Positions 25,725 through 33,686 of a DNA stretch of 64,000 nucleotides are shown in pieces. Both the position numbers and the translations under genes were made by a program. The notes under the pieces are model-generated. The model was not told the DNA's origin and did no database searches. It saw only the letters and a program-made list of their open reading frames with translations. The stretch spans positions 170,298 through 234,297 of the forward strand of contig NZ_QKTW01000003.1 in the NCBI RefSeq assembly GCF_003236175.1, in the 5' to 3' direction. The DNA comes from Taibaiella soli. Its GTDB lineage: Bacteria > Bacteroidota > Bacteroidia > Chitinophagales > Chitinophagaceae. Numbering within the stretch: position 1 is the stretch's first letter; each line of letters opens with the position of its first letter.

Positions 25725-28064
25725 TTATTCATCGCGATTCACTACTATTTTCACTGTTTTCCTTTCACCAGTATCTGTTTTCAGTTGCAATAAGTAAACA
25801 CCCGCCGGTAACGATGAAATGTTTAGTTGATTATTGCCTGCAGAAAGCGTTGATGTCTGCAATAACTGACCTGTTAACGAGGTGATGCAGACCTTTACGC
25901 TTTCTTTCAGTCCACTAATGAATAATTGTTCGTGAGCGGGATTCGGATAGATGGAAATATTGTTCAAAAGACTGTTATTATTGATACCCGTATTAGACGG
26001 TGGCGTTGGCGGCGTTGCGGATGTGGTGTCTGGTATTTTTACGCTATCACATTTTTCGTCTATGCCACAAGCAGTAAAGATTTTCAGGCATACATTATAC
26101 GTGCCCGGCGCTGCATAGGTATGTGTAGGGTTCATCGCATTGCTGTTTTGTCCATCGCCGAAATGCCATACAACACTATCCGGTTGCATATTGTAGCCGG
26201 CAGTGCAGGTGATGCTGCTATTCGCGGTGTCAACAGTAATAATAGTATTTGCTAATGGCGTAGGAAGTGTGTCTGTTTCGTAGCATCCCATATCCACCGT
26301 ATTGTGCAGAATGCGGTTGTTGCCTTCAATATCTGTCAGCATATCGGATGGAATAAGCGCATTGCTGCCGGAATTGAGTCCCGGAGAGCTGCAGCCCAGG
26401 CGGAGATTCCCAGTTGCCGTATCCAGAAACCGCGGATACCCACTGACGTTGCCGCCCATATTCGTACCATAATCCAGTTGTCCATTCGGATAAGGAACCG
26501 GCCAAACGTTTTGGTCCAGATTGATGAGTGAATTTTTAGTGTAAATATTGGCCGTCACAAACGAGCCGTTTTTGGTAATGGCTAAAGATTTGCAAATATT
26601 GAAAGCAGGGTTCAGATTACCGCGATTATACCAGATAATGCTGTTATTGATCGTCGCAATTGCATGTGCCGGACCCGAGCCTGATGAGTTGCCGGCCACG
26701 TTATTGAACAACCCGTAATTATAGGGCCACTGCCGGGCGGAATCATCGTACAGCGTAGTATTATTCATGAAGGTATAGATGTCGCTTCCTTCTAGCGCTT
26801 CCACATCTACAAGTATACCCTTGCCACTGTTGTACAACAGGCAATTATTAATGGTTGTGGTATCAATGCTTCCGGAGCGCGACCAGATGGCAAGCCCGCC
26901 TGAATAAAAACCTTCGTTATGGTGTATCGTTACCCGGTCAAACAAGTTTTTGGAATGAACGGCGTTGTTGTTCTCATATATTGGTGCGAAGCCGCCGGTA
27001 TTACTGTCAATGGTGCAATTGACAAGGCTCATTGTTGATTGTGCAGGTTTAAAGTATAGTGTCGTAATGACCCCGCCGCCTTGCGAACTCACGATGTTCT
27101 GCGTGAATCTGCAATTTTCAAACGACTGTTTCAGAATAGCAGTGTGTGTATTCGGATCGTACAGATCATAAAGTGAAGACAGCGAAACCGCGCCGGTATT
27201 CCCTTTGTTATGATCGAACGTACAATTTTTTACCGTAAGGGTGCCATTATTATCGACATTGGCAGCTAAGCTGATAGCGCCACCTCCGCCTGACTGAGCA
27301 AGATTGTTCCGAAAGATACAGCTGTCGAAATAGGCGGTATTAGCACCTTTTACCAGATAGGACAGCGCAAGGAATCCACCTCCGCCTGATGCGTTGCCGC
27401 CGGACAGCGAAGTCCCTGCAATATTTCCTTCGAATAAGGTATTTGTGACATGGCTATTTGCATGACCATAGGTTGCAAAATCAACCATGCCGCCGCCGCC
27501 CATGTCGGCGTAATTATTTCGGATAATACAATTGCTGATCTGCGGGCTCGATTTCACCGTCGGCTGACTGGTGGCCCAGTTGCGGATGCCCCCGCCCAGA
27601 TTATTCCAGTTAGCCAGATTGTCGGCATAACCGCCTTCAATGATGAATCCATCCAGTATGGTTGTACTATCCGCATTCATGAACTGAACTACGTGATAGC
27701 AGTTGTCTGTAGAATCTGTCAGCGAGCCGATATTGCCGGAAAGAATGGTTGGATTGGCTGCAATATTTCGCTGACTGATGGATGTTTCGGTACCCGCAAA
27801 TCCACCATAAACCTTTATTTGGCTGTTGATGAAAAACGAAGAATCGCGGACATTGGTGTTTACTTTATAGGTACCTGCTGCTACCCACAATTGCCATGAC
27901 GATAAAAAGAAGCGCATCATGGGGGCAAGCTGAGTGCCGGGTTTAGCATTGGTCCAGGAGCTGCCATCCATAGTGCCGGCTCCGTTCTGGGTAAAATACA
28001 TTTGTGCCTGCGTGGGGGTAACAAGGGTAAGGGCTATACAGAAAGCGAGTATAATTGTCTTCAT
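25725..28064 (-). CDS. Secreted right-handed beta-helix protein with PKD and T9SS domains
   Basis: The 779-residue precursor has a signal peptide (1-20) and then a right-handed parallel beta-helix region (about 25-590). This has repeated glycine-rich turns (GGGIRNW, GGGGMVDF, GGGGFLAL, GGGGAISL) and short N-x-I-I-strand words (ISNCIIRNN, INNSIIWYN), as in choice-of-anchor Q proteins. A PKD domain follows (VVWHFGDGQNSNAMNPTHTY, about 640-690), then a type A sorting domain with IYPNPAHEQ and closing KTVKIVVNRDE. No polysaccharide-lyase catalytic motif is recognised; a surface adhesin or glycan-binding protein is equally likely. Repeat arrays lie on both sides of the gene. Confidence 0.87.
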   Translation of the reverse strand: MKTIILAFCIALTLVTPTQAQMYFTQNGAGTMDGSSWTNAKPGTQLAPMMRFFLSSWQLWVAAGTYKVNTNVRDSSFFINSQIKVYGGFAGTETSISQRNIAANPTILSGNIGSLTDSTDNCYHVVQFMNADSTTILDGFIIEGGYADNLANWNNLGGGIRNWATSQPTVKSSPQISNCIIRNNYADMGGGGMVDFATYGHANSHVTNTLFEGNIAGTSLSGGNASGGGGFLALSYLVKGANTAYFDSCIFRNNLAQSGGGGAISLAANVDNNGTLTVKNCTFDHNKGNTGAVSLSSLYDLYDPNTHTAILKQSFENCRFTQNIVSSQGGGVITTLYFKPAQSTMSLVNCTIDSNTGGFAPIYENNNAVHSKNLFDRVTIHHNEGFYSGGLAIWSRSGSIDTTTINNCLLYNSGKGILVDVEALEGSDIYTFMNNTTLYDDSARQWPYNYGLFNNVAGNSSGSGPAHAIATINNSIIWYNRGNLNPAFNICKSLAITKNGSFVTANIYTKNSLINLDQNVWPVPYPNGQLDYGTNMGGNVSGYPRFLDTATGNLRLGCSSPGLNSGSNALIPSDMLTDIEGNNRILHNTVDMGCYETDTLPTPLANTIITVDTANSSITCTAGYNMQPDSVVWHFGDGQNSNAMNPTHTYAAPGTYNVCLKIFTACGIDEKCDSVKIPDTTSATPPTPPSNTGINNNSLLNNISIYPNPAHEQLFISGLKESVKVCITSLTGQLLQTSTLSAGNNQLNISSLPAGVYLLQLKTDTGERKTVKIVVNRDE

Positions 28065-28114
28065 GACATCTATAGACTACCTGCTTGCAAATAAAGTTGG
28101 GGAAATTGGGCAAG

Positions 28115-28219
28115 CGTAAAACGTCAAAAACCAACCGTGAAACATCAAAAGCCAAACATCAAATGTGAAACATTACGTTTCAAATGTGAAACATCAAATT
28201 TTAGGTGTGAAACATCAAA
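28115..28219. repeat. 21-bp tandem array (GTGAAACATCAAA)
   Basis: Copies of GTGAAACATCAAA or close variants start at 28137, 28165, 28186 and 28207, with a related word at 28116. Steps are 21, 28 (21+7), 21 and 21 bp. It lies upstream of the leftward beta-helix gene. Confidence 0.75.
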
Positions 28220-28267
28220 TGTTAATGTGGTAATTGTCGGAAAAAAATCACGGCTGATATCAGCGAT

Positions 28268-28609
28268 TTAGAGTCCAAGTTCTCCGCGAAGTTTCTTTGT
28301 CAGCTTTTGTTTCACCATTTCGTATGACTGGTTGATGTAATGTTCCCATTCTTTCGGTTTGAGTTTATTGCGCTGCATAACCGTTACCCATTGCCGCTTT
28401 GCGAAATGTGCGGCCTGAACAATGCCTTCGCGGGATGTAAGCGCATCAAAATCTTCTTCCGGTACTTTAAATGAAGTAGGAGAATTATCCTCAAAGCCAG
28501 TAATGATATACATCTTCGCACCTACACAAAAGCAGAGATGATCCCATTTGATATCTTCAGTGGTTTGTTTCAGCGAAAGACAAAAATCGCGCATTGTGTC
28601 AGTGTCCAT
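28268..28609 (-). CDS. MmcQ/YjbR-family protein
   Basis: A 113-residue protein of the YjbR fold (also called MmcQ), a small alpha/beta module often described as DNA-binding-like, though its biochemical role is not settled. It shows the family pattern: early helices (MRDFCLSLKQTTEDIKWDH), then KMYIITGF, FKVPEEDFDAL, and the C-terminal YEMVKQKLTKK helix. It stands alone, 51 bp after the next gene upstream. Confidence 0.85.
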   Translation of the reverse strand: MDTDTMRDFCLSLKQTTEDIKWDHLCFCVGAKMYIITGFEDNSPTSFKVPEEDFDALTSREGIVQAAHFAKRQWVTVMQRNKLKPKEWEHYINQSYEMVKQKLTKKLRGELGL

Positions 28610-28659
28610 ATTGTTGATGTTTTGAAAAATGTGAATTAAAATCGTTAGATAAAAGGGTT

Positions 28660-29316
28660 TTAGATTTCCGAGGATATAAGTATCCTGTCAATATCCTGGA
28701 TGTTTAGGCCGTGTATTTCGTTTATCCATCGCAATCTTGATCCAAATATTTTCAGTTCCTTAGTTACCACATCCAACGCATGTTTCAAATCGGATAATTT
28801 TAATTGAAATTGTTTTTCACTTGGCGGAGGCGTAAAATGTTCTCCACTGTAATTGGTGTTGACAAAATCAAAATGAACCATTTCTCCAGTGACTGATATT
28901 TTGGGAGAAGGGTGGCCTGCGAAAAATGGGTGTTCAGCACCATTTATGATTTCGTACCACGCACCAATATTGGCTAAGTCGCCACAGCACTGAGGAAAGT
29001 ATACATTGTCGCCATTCACCTGTAATATATATCCGCCAGTAAGTGCTAAAACCAGTGGTTCATCATCACCTTTTTGTTTTTCGATTTCTAGTTGAATTAT
29101 TACCAGCAAATCTTCATCCTTTATCTCATCAATCTTATAAAACCGGGAGCCTTTTTGGTAGGGCGCTAACTTGTCAGAGAAGCCAGCTTTAATATTGAGA
29201 AGCCGATTGTATTCACTCCATTCATCCGGATATTCCCAAGACGGGCCTTTCCCTGGTGAAGGAATGGAGTCATCAGGTCTGAAAATTTCTATTACTGGTA
29301 TTAATCGAACATTCAT
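28660..29316 (-). CDS. Hypothetical protein, family not recognised
   Basis: A 218-residue protein without signal peptide or membrane segment, so probably cytoplasmic. Visible features are a proline-rich N-terminus (DDSIPSPGKGPSWEYPDEWSEY), an acidic middle, a CCGDLANIGAW segment, and a long C-terminal helix (KLSDLKHALDVVTKELKIFG). The size and W/Y-rich aspect resemble SMI1/immunity-type proteins, but I see no diagnostic motif, and no toxin gene is next to it. Codon use looks like that of its neighbours. Confidence 0.65.
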   Translation of the reverse strand: MNVRLIPVIEIFRPDDSIPSPGKGPSWEYPDEWSEYNRLLNIKAGFSDKLAPYQKGSRFYKIDEIKDEDLLVIIQLEIEKQKGDDEPLVLALTGGYILQVNGDNVYFPQCCGDLANIGAWYEIINGAEHPFFAGHPSPKISVTGEMVHFDFVNTNYSGEHFTPPPSEKQFQLKLSDLKHALDVVTKELKIFGSRLRWINEIHGLNIQDIDRILISSEI

Positions 29317-29394
29317 CGTTTGTGCAGTAATCTATTTAACTGGTAATACAGATTGTAAAGTTATTAAACTGTAAATCACTTTGAATTGGAGACA

Positions 29395-29515
29395 GAAAGA
29401 TAGTTGCGTTGATTAAGCTGTAGCATTCCAATGTTCGGCAGCACAGTAGCAACTAGTTTAATCGAGCTACCGTCGAAACCACGGAGTGATCTGGTTTCGA
29501 CTGCCCTTTTTTGCT
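29395..29515 (+). ncRNA. Possible small RNA or structured element
   Basis: A 10-bp perfect stem GTCGAAACCA / TGGTTTCGAC with a 10-nt loop (29473-29502) is followed by TGCCCTTTTTTG on the + strand, like an intrinsic terminator, yet no + strand gene precedes it. It could end a small RNA of about 100 nt, or be one more interspersed palindrome. No promoter is clear. Confidence 0.25.
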
Positions 29516-29548
29516 TACTAAACGGAGACTGATCAAAGTGCAAATAGA

Positions 29549-29580
29549 AACGGTTGTCTCCAAGCAGAGACAACCGTTGT
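29549..29580 (-). terminator. Terminator of TonB-receptor operon
   Basis: A 12-bp stem AACGGTTGTCTC / GAGACAACCGTT with a 6-nt loop directly follows the leftward stop codon. Confidence 0.75.
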
Positions 29581-29583
29581 CTT

Positions 29584-31827
29584 TTACTTAATCTTATACC
29601 TCAATCCCACATACACATTTCGTCCCATCGCAGGTCCCCAGACCATTGACGCATCGAAGTTGTCGCCGTATGGATTGCTGGCGCCGAGAATCAGATCGTG
29701 CTGCATGTAATTCGTAAGGTTTTCACCGCCCACATAAATTTCCAGATTGTTGCGGAAGGTTTTGCTGATCTGCGCATTCATCTGAATATAGGATGGAGAT
29801 TGTGTTTCAGCCATATCGTTGGCATGTTCTACCGATGGAATTCTTTTGGTTCCTACCCAGTTGAATGTATAATCAAACTTCCAGTCATTTTTAGTTTCGT
29901 AGCCAATGTTGATAAATGCACGATTCGCCGCTACCAGAGGTCTTTCTTTCAAAACACCATCGTAAGTTGTCTTTACATCGTACCAACGATAGGCGATGCG
30001 TACATCCAGCTTGCGGATTGGTTCATAATCCAGTTGCGCTTGAAAACTATGTGCGAACGATTGACCATCGAGATTGTAAAAACGAACCTGGTGCATGTTT
30101 TCTAAATCAGTCACCACCTGGTTTTGGAAGTATGTATAGTAGTAATCCACACTAAAAGCACCAGAGCGGTAGTTTAGTTTGAATTTCTGCGTTGCGTTTA
30201 ATCCAAAATTCCAGGCCACTTCAGGATTCAGTCCATAGGCTTTATCCGGCTGCGGGTTTACAATGATGAACTGGCGATTGCTGGCCATATAACCGATACT
30301 CTCCGCGAAAATATTAGCCGTACGTTGCGCCCGTCCGGCAGATGCGCGGAACGAAGTGTTGGTAAACGGTGCGTAGCGAATGTGCAGTCTCGGCGTTACA
30401 AAGGTGCCATACATATTGTGGTAATCGGCACGAAGGCCTGCTACAACATTCCATTTGGTGAGGTGACTCCATGCATACTCAGCAAATACGCCCGGTACTA
30501 CTTCATTGCGCGTATATTGATTGCTGACAAAGGTTTCATCATAGTTATCCAGCAGAAAACTAGCACCGCCTTTAATCACATGGTTCGTATTGCCGATGAT
30601 GCTTTGATAAATCAGATTACTGTAAAAACTGCGTTCCGTTCCATCGTATTCGCGAGTCCCATATTGTGCGTCTTGCTGATGATATAGGCCTGAAAGCTGT
30701 AGTCCTACGCTTTTCCAGGGTTTGTCTGTCCAAACTTTCCCGATTTTCGCCCAGCCTTCCACACGATTGGTCTTTTGCTGAAAGCCCCATGGATTGCCTG
30801 GTACCTGTTCCATTCCTTTTTCATAGCCCCACTGACCGCCGCGGTTATCCATAAAGGAAGCTTTGACGCCGCCTTGTATTTCCAGTCCGTTTTTGCCCAT
30901 GTAAAACCAACGGTTCAAAATGCCGAATTGATTGCCCAGCGGCTGATCCAGAAAACCATCATTGTTTTGGTCTACTTTTTCCCACTGCGATTTGGCATGC
31001 AGCATCAGATTGCTCGAAAGCTTATCATTGAATTTGTGATTATACACCAGATTTGCTTCCGTACGACCTTGTGTACTCTGGTATAGATTTAGCCAGGCTT
31101 TTTCTTCTTCAAAAGGTTTGTGCAATTCAACGTTGATCTGACCGGCAACAGTTTCATAGCCGTTTACCACACTGCCGGTTCCTTTGCTCAGCTGCATGCC
31201 TTCAATCCAGGTTCCCGGTGTGAACGTCAAACCCGTTACAGCTGCGAGTCCGCGTACTTCCGGAATATTCTCACGGGTAATGACGGTGTAAGGACCGGCA
31301 AGTCCCAGCATCTGAATCTGTTTATAACCGCTGATAGCATCAGTAAATGCAACATCTACCGAAGGCGTTGTTTCAAAGCTTTCGCTGAGATTACAACAGG
31401 CAGCTTTCAGCAATTCCCGTGCACCGATTTTTTCTGTTTTCATCGCACCCAGCATACCTATTTCTGTGCTTTTCATGCGGTCGCGAACCACTATTTCCTG
31501 TAAGCTGCGTGGTTGTGCCAATACGATTTCCAGCGGTGAACCTGAAATAGTAATCGTATCATTTTTAAATCCTGTATAAGAAATAACCAGTTGGCGCACG
31601 CTATCTGGAACGCTTAATTCAAAGTGGCCATCGGCAGCGGTTTGAGTGCCCGCGCTATTATTCATTGCGGCGATGACGGCACCGGCCAGTGGTGTCTTAT
31701 TTTCTTTGCCCTGCTCATAAACGGTTCCTGTTACTTTTCGCCCTGCTTCCTGCGCAGAAGCATTGGGGGGCGAAAGCAACAGCAGCCCGCTCAGCAGAGC
31801 GGCTGATAAATAGATAAGACGCTGCAT
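29584..31827 (-). CDS. TonB-dependent receptor with carboxypeptidase-regulatory domain
   Basis: An outer-membrane receptor of 747 residues. It has a signal peptide ending in ASAQEA, a CarboxypepD_reg-like beta-sandwich (about 30-110), a plug domain (about 115-230; IQMLGLAGPYTVITRENIPEV), and a 22-strand barrel closing with VYVGLRYKIK. It imports a ligand with energy from TonB. Its start codon overlaps the stop of the HMA-protein gene by one base, and an HYC_CC_PP-like gene lies further upstream, so copper or another metal is a reasonable substrate guess. A SusD partner is absent, which argues against a glycan importer. Confidence 0.9.
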   Translation of the reverse strand: MQRLIYLSAALLSGLLLLSPPNASAQEAGRKVTGTVYEQGKENKTPLAGAVIAAMNNSAGTQTAADGHFELSVPDSVRQLVISYTGFKNDTITISGSPLEIVLAQPRSLQEIVVRDRMKSTEIGMLGAMKTEKIGARELLKAACCNLSESFETTPSVDVAFTDAISGYKQIQMLGLAGPYTVITRENIPEVRGLAAVTGLTFTPGTWIEGMQLSKGTGSVVNGYETVAGQINVELHKPFEEEKAWLNLYQSTQGRTEANLVYNHKFNDKLSSNLMLHAKSQWEKVDQNNDGFLDQPLGNQFGILNRWFYMGKNGLEIQGGVKASFMDNRGGQWGYEKGMEQVPGNPWGFQQKTNRVEGWAKIGKVWTDKPWKSVGLQLSGLYHQQDAQYGTREYDGTERSFYSNLIYQSIIGNTNHVIKGGASFLLDNYDETFVSNQYTRNEVVPGVFAEYAWSHLTKWNVVAGLRADYHNMYGTFVTPRLHIRYAPFTNTSFRASAGRAQRTANIFAESIGYMASNRQFIIVNPQPDKAYGLNPEVAWNFGLNATQKFKLNYRSGAFSVDYYYTYFQNQVVTDLENMHQVRFYNLDGQSFAHSFQAQLDYEPIRKLDVRIAYRWYDVKTTYDGVLKERPLVAANRAFINIGYETKNDWKFDYTFNWVGTKRIPSVEHANDMAETQSPSYIQMNAQISKTFRNNLEIYVGGENLTNYMQHDLILGASNPYGDNFDASMVWGPAMGRNVYVGLRYKIK

Positions 31828-32174
31828 TAATGATTGCAGGTAGCAGTCTTATAAGCGCAGCATTTTGGAAGTTTGTTGTATTCTTCTTCGGTGGCTTTTA
31901 CCTTGTCGTTGTCATAACCTGCGTGGGCGATATGTTTCGCTACATCATCCATTGAGGTTTTAGACGGACGGTAAGTTACGGTCAGCATATGTGTCTTTTC
32001 ATCCCACACAGCTTCTTTTACACCGCCAATGTAAGCTGCATTTTCAATGCGTTTTTTACACATTTCGCAGTTGCCGTCCACGCGCATTTTTTCGGTGGAG
32101 ATATCTTTTTGTTGCGCTTGCGCAATGGAAAATGAAGAAATTATAACGAGGAGAAAAACGATAAAACGTTTCAT
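31827..32174 (-). CDS. Exported heavy-metal-associated (HMA) domain protein
   Basis: A 115-residue protein with a signal peptide (1-20, SIAQAQ) and a ferredoxin-like HMA domain. The metal motif is GNCEMC (Cys36, Cys39), followed by KKRIENAAYIGGV and the second half DDVAKHIAHAGYDNDKV. The tail adds KCCAYKTATCNH, with three more cysteines and a histidine. It would bind a soft metal such as Cu(I) in the periplasm and could pass it to or from the co-encoded TonB receptor, whose start overlaps this stop by one base. Confidence 0.87.
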   Translation of the reverse strand: MKRFIVFLLVIISSFSIAQAQQKDISTEKMRVDGNCEMCKKRIENAAYIGGVKEAVWDEKTHMLTVTYRPSKTSMDDVAKHIAHAGYDNDKVKATEEEYNKLPKCCAYKTATCNH

Positions 32175-32274
32175 AATTGTTTACTTATTGAGCTGATGAA
32201 TAAATGATTGAAAGTAGATGCGCCTGAATAAAGCGCACGTTGGGAAAGAGCCTTAAATCAGGCTTCAGCAATCA

Positions 32275-32688
32275 TTATCCGTAATAAGTAAAGCGGGAGT
32301 GTAATTTATAAAGCGGAATATCTTGCCAGAGTCCGGGTGGGGCATTGGCACGGTGTGTAAATGCAATTTCTCGAATAGCAGGAACTTCCGGGTCGCCAAA
32401 AACGATTACCGGTTTGTCTGCCGGCAGGTGAATAGCTGCTGCATCAAGTTGCAGATTGATTGAGACGCTGTTTTGATCATGCGTCACCTTTGCATTGACC
32501 TGCTTGTCTTTGCAACATTTGTGTGAAACAACTTTCCCGTTGTCGTCGTCACATCCACCGCAAGGATTGGCTTTCAGGAACACATTCCACGATACCAGAT
32601 TCTTACCGCAATAATGTGCATTCACCACCACGCCGGTTACAGCGAGCAGATAAAGGAACATTAATGGTATAACGAGGTAGCGTTTCAT
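32275..32688 (-). CDS. HYC_CC_PP-type exported Cys/His protein
   Basis: A 137-residue protein with an N-terminal signal or anchor (LVIPLMFLYLLAVTGVVVNA). The features that name the HYC_CC_PP group are in order: AHYCGKNLVSW, then CGGC and KCCKD, and late NAPPGLWQDIPLY. It is Cys/His-rich, which fits metal binding, and the operon with an HMA protein and a TonB receptor supports a copper-linked role. The family's biochemical function is not known to me. The TAGTTTTG box at 32695-32702 lies only 6 bp before the ATG. Confidence 0.75.
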   Translation of the reverse strand: MKRYLVIPLMFLYLLAVTGVVVNAHYCGKNLVSWNVFLKANPCGGCDDDNGKVVSHKCCKDKQVNAKVTHDQNSVSINLQLDAAAIHLPADKPVIVFGDPEVPAIREIAFTHRANAPPGLWQDIPLYKLHSRFTYYG

Positions 32689-32694
32689 TCAATT

Positions 32695-32702
32695 CAAAAC
32701 TA
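32695..32702 (-). promoter_or_regulatory. -7 box of the metal-linked operon
   Basis: Read leftward TAGTTTTG fits TAnnTTTG. The ATG at 32688 follows so closely that the mRNA would be leaderless or nearly so. Confidence 0.5.
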
Positions 32703-32709
32703 CGAAATT

Positions 32710-32732
32710 ACCCCCAACCCCTGAAGGGGAGT
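32710..32732. repeat. GC-rich CCCCTGAAGGGGAGT element
   Basis: Inverted copy of the element at 9161-9186 (CCCCCAACCCCTGAAGGGGA). It lies just upstream of the metal-linked operon promoter. Confidence 0.7.
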
Positions 32733-32857
32733 TACAGCGGGAGTAAATTCAACCAAAGTAAAAAAAGTAATGGCGTGCAAATTAACGAATTAACCAATTC
32801 GCTTATTACACGCCCGGAGGGTTTAACATTTTAAAATATTGAGCTGCCCGCGAAGAG

Positions 32858-32885
32858 AGTCCCCCTTCAGTGGCTAGGGGTTTAA
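32858..32885. repeat. GC-rich element carrying a stop codon
   Basis: A variant copy (GTCCCCCTTCAGTGGCTAGG and following). Its CTA is the stop codon of the leftward SGNH hydrolase. Confidence 0.65.
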
Positions 32886-33476
32886 CGCCTTAGCAACCAT
32901 AGGAGCCAAACGCTCAGCCCAAACGCCATATTCTTTTCCGGAAGGATGTAAACCATCTTCGGCGAGAAACTCAGGATTGGTGCCGTTTTTTCGCGTGCTG
33001 TCGGTGATATCCAGGTAATGGCATTTATGCGCCAGCGTAATGTTTTTGTTGGCAGCATTGTAAGCATCAATTTCTTTGGCTATTTGCGCACGGTCACGGC
33101 CTTCGGCAAACGGTGTTACGCCCCAATCCGGAATGGAGAGGACAAAAACATGCTGTGTATGACCGTTTGCGAACACAATTGCTTGATTGAGCAATTCGGT
33201 AAATTCTTTCTTGTAATTATCAAGGTCACGACCGCGGTACTGGTTATTGACACCAATCAGTAATGTCACAAACGAAAATGTTTCGTGCAGGGCATGTTCG
33301 CGGATGGATGCCGCGAGCTCGTCAGTTGTCCAGCCAGTTACTGCAATGATTACGGGTTCGGTTACTTCCGTCTTTTCCTTATGTAGCAATTGTACTAATT
33401 GATGCGGGAAGTTTTCTTCTTTCGGAACCAGTTCACCAATCGTATAAGAATCGCCGAGCGCCAGATATGTAAGCAT
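32874..33476 (-). CDS. SGNH/GDSL-family hydrolase
   Basis: A 200-residue esterase/lipase-like protein. Block I LALGDSYTIGE carries the nucleophile Ser10, block III is LIGVNNQYRGRD (Asn), and the closing DGLHPSGKEY carries the Asp-His pair. No signal peptide is seen, so it is probably cytoplasmic. The ATG at 33476 starts the fold (MLTYLALGDS); the longer frame to 33539 adds a basic stretch that is not conserved. Its last codons and stop lie inside an interspersed GC-rich element, so the natural C-terminus may once have been different. Confidence 0.88.
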   Translation of the reverse strand: MLTYLALGDSYTIGELVPKEENFPHQLVQLLHKEKTEVTEPVIIAVTGWTTDELAASIREHALHETFSFVTLLIGVNNQYRGRDLDNYKKEFTELLNQAIVFANGHTQHVFVLSIPDWGVTPFAEGRDRAQIAKEIDAYNAANKNITLAHKCHYLDITDSTRKNGTNPEFLAEDGLHPSGKEYGVWAERLAPMVAKALNP

Positions 33477-33630
33477 AATCGTTTGTTTTTTGACTGCGAT
33501 AAAAATAGCTTTTTTTAGTAAATGCCGGTATGTGGACAACTGGGGAAGTAGTTAGCAAGTTTTCCCTTATCGTGCTCTAGGGTGGGTTTCCGAGAATAGG
33601 GCATTAATAAATTCGGTAGTGAACGCTTTT

Positions 33631-33647
33631 TTGGCACGGCGATTGAT
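33631..33647 (+). promoter_or_regulatory. Candidate sigma-54 promoter
   Basis: TTGGCACGGCGATTGAT matches the -24/-12 consensus (TGGCAC-N5-TTGC) at all key bases but the last, with exact spacing. It predicts a start near 33658 and a leader of about 29 nt for the DUF937-OmpA gene. Confidence 0.5.
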
Positions 33648-33686
33648 TAAGGAAGAGAAAAATACTTTCTCAAAAACGAAACAAGT

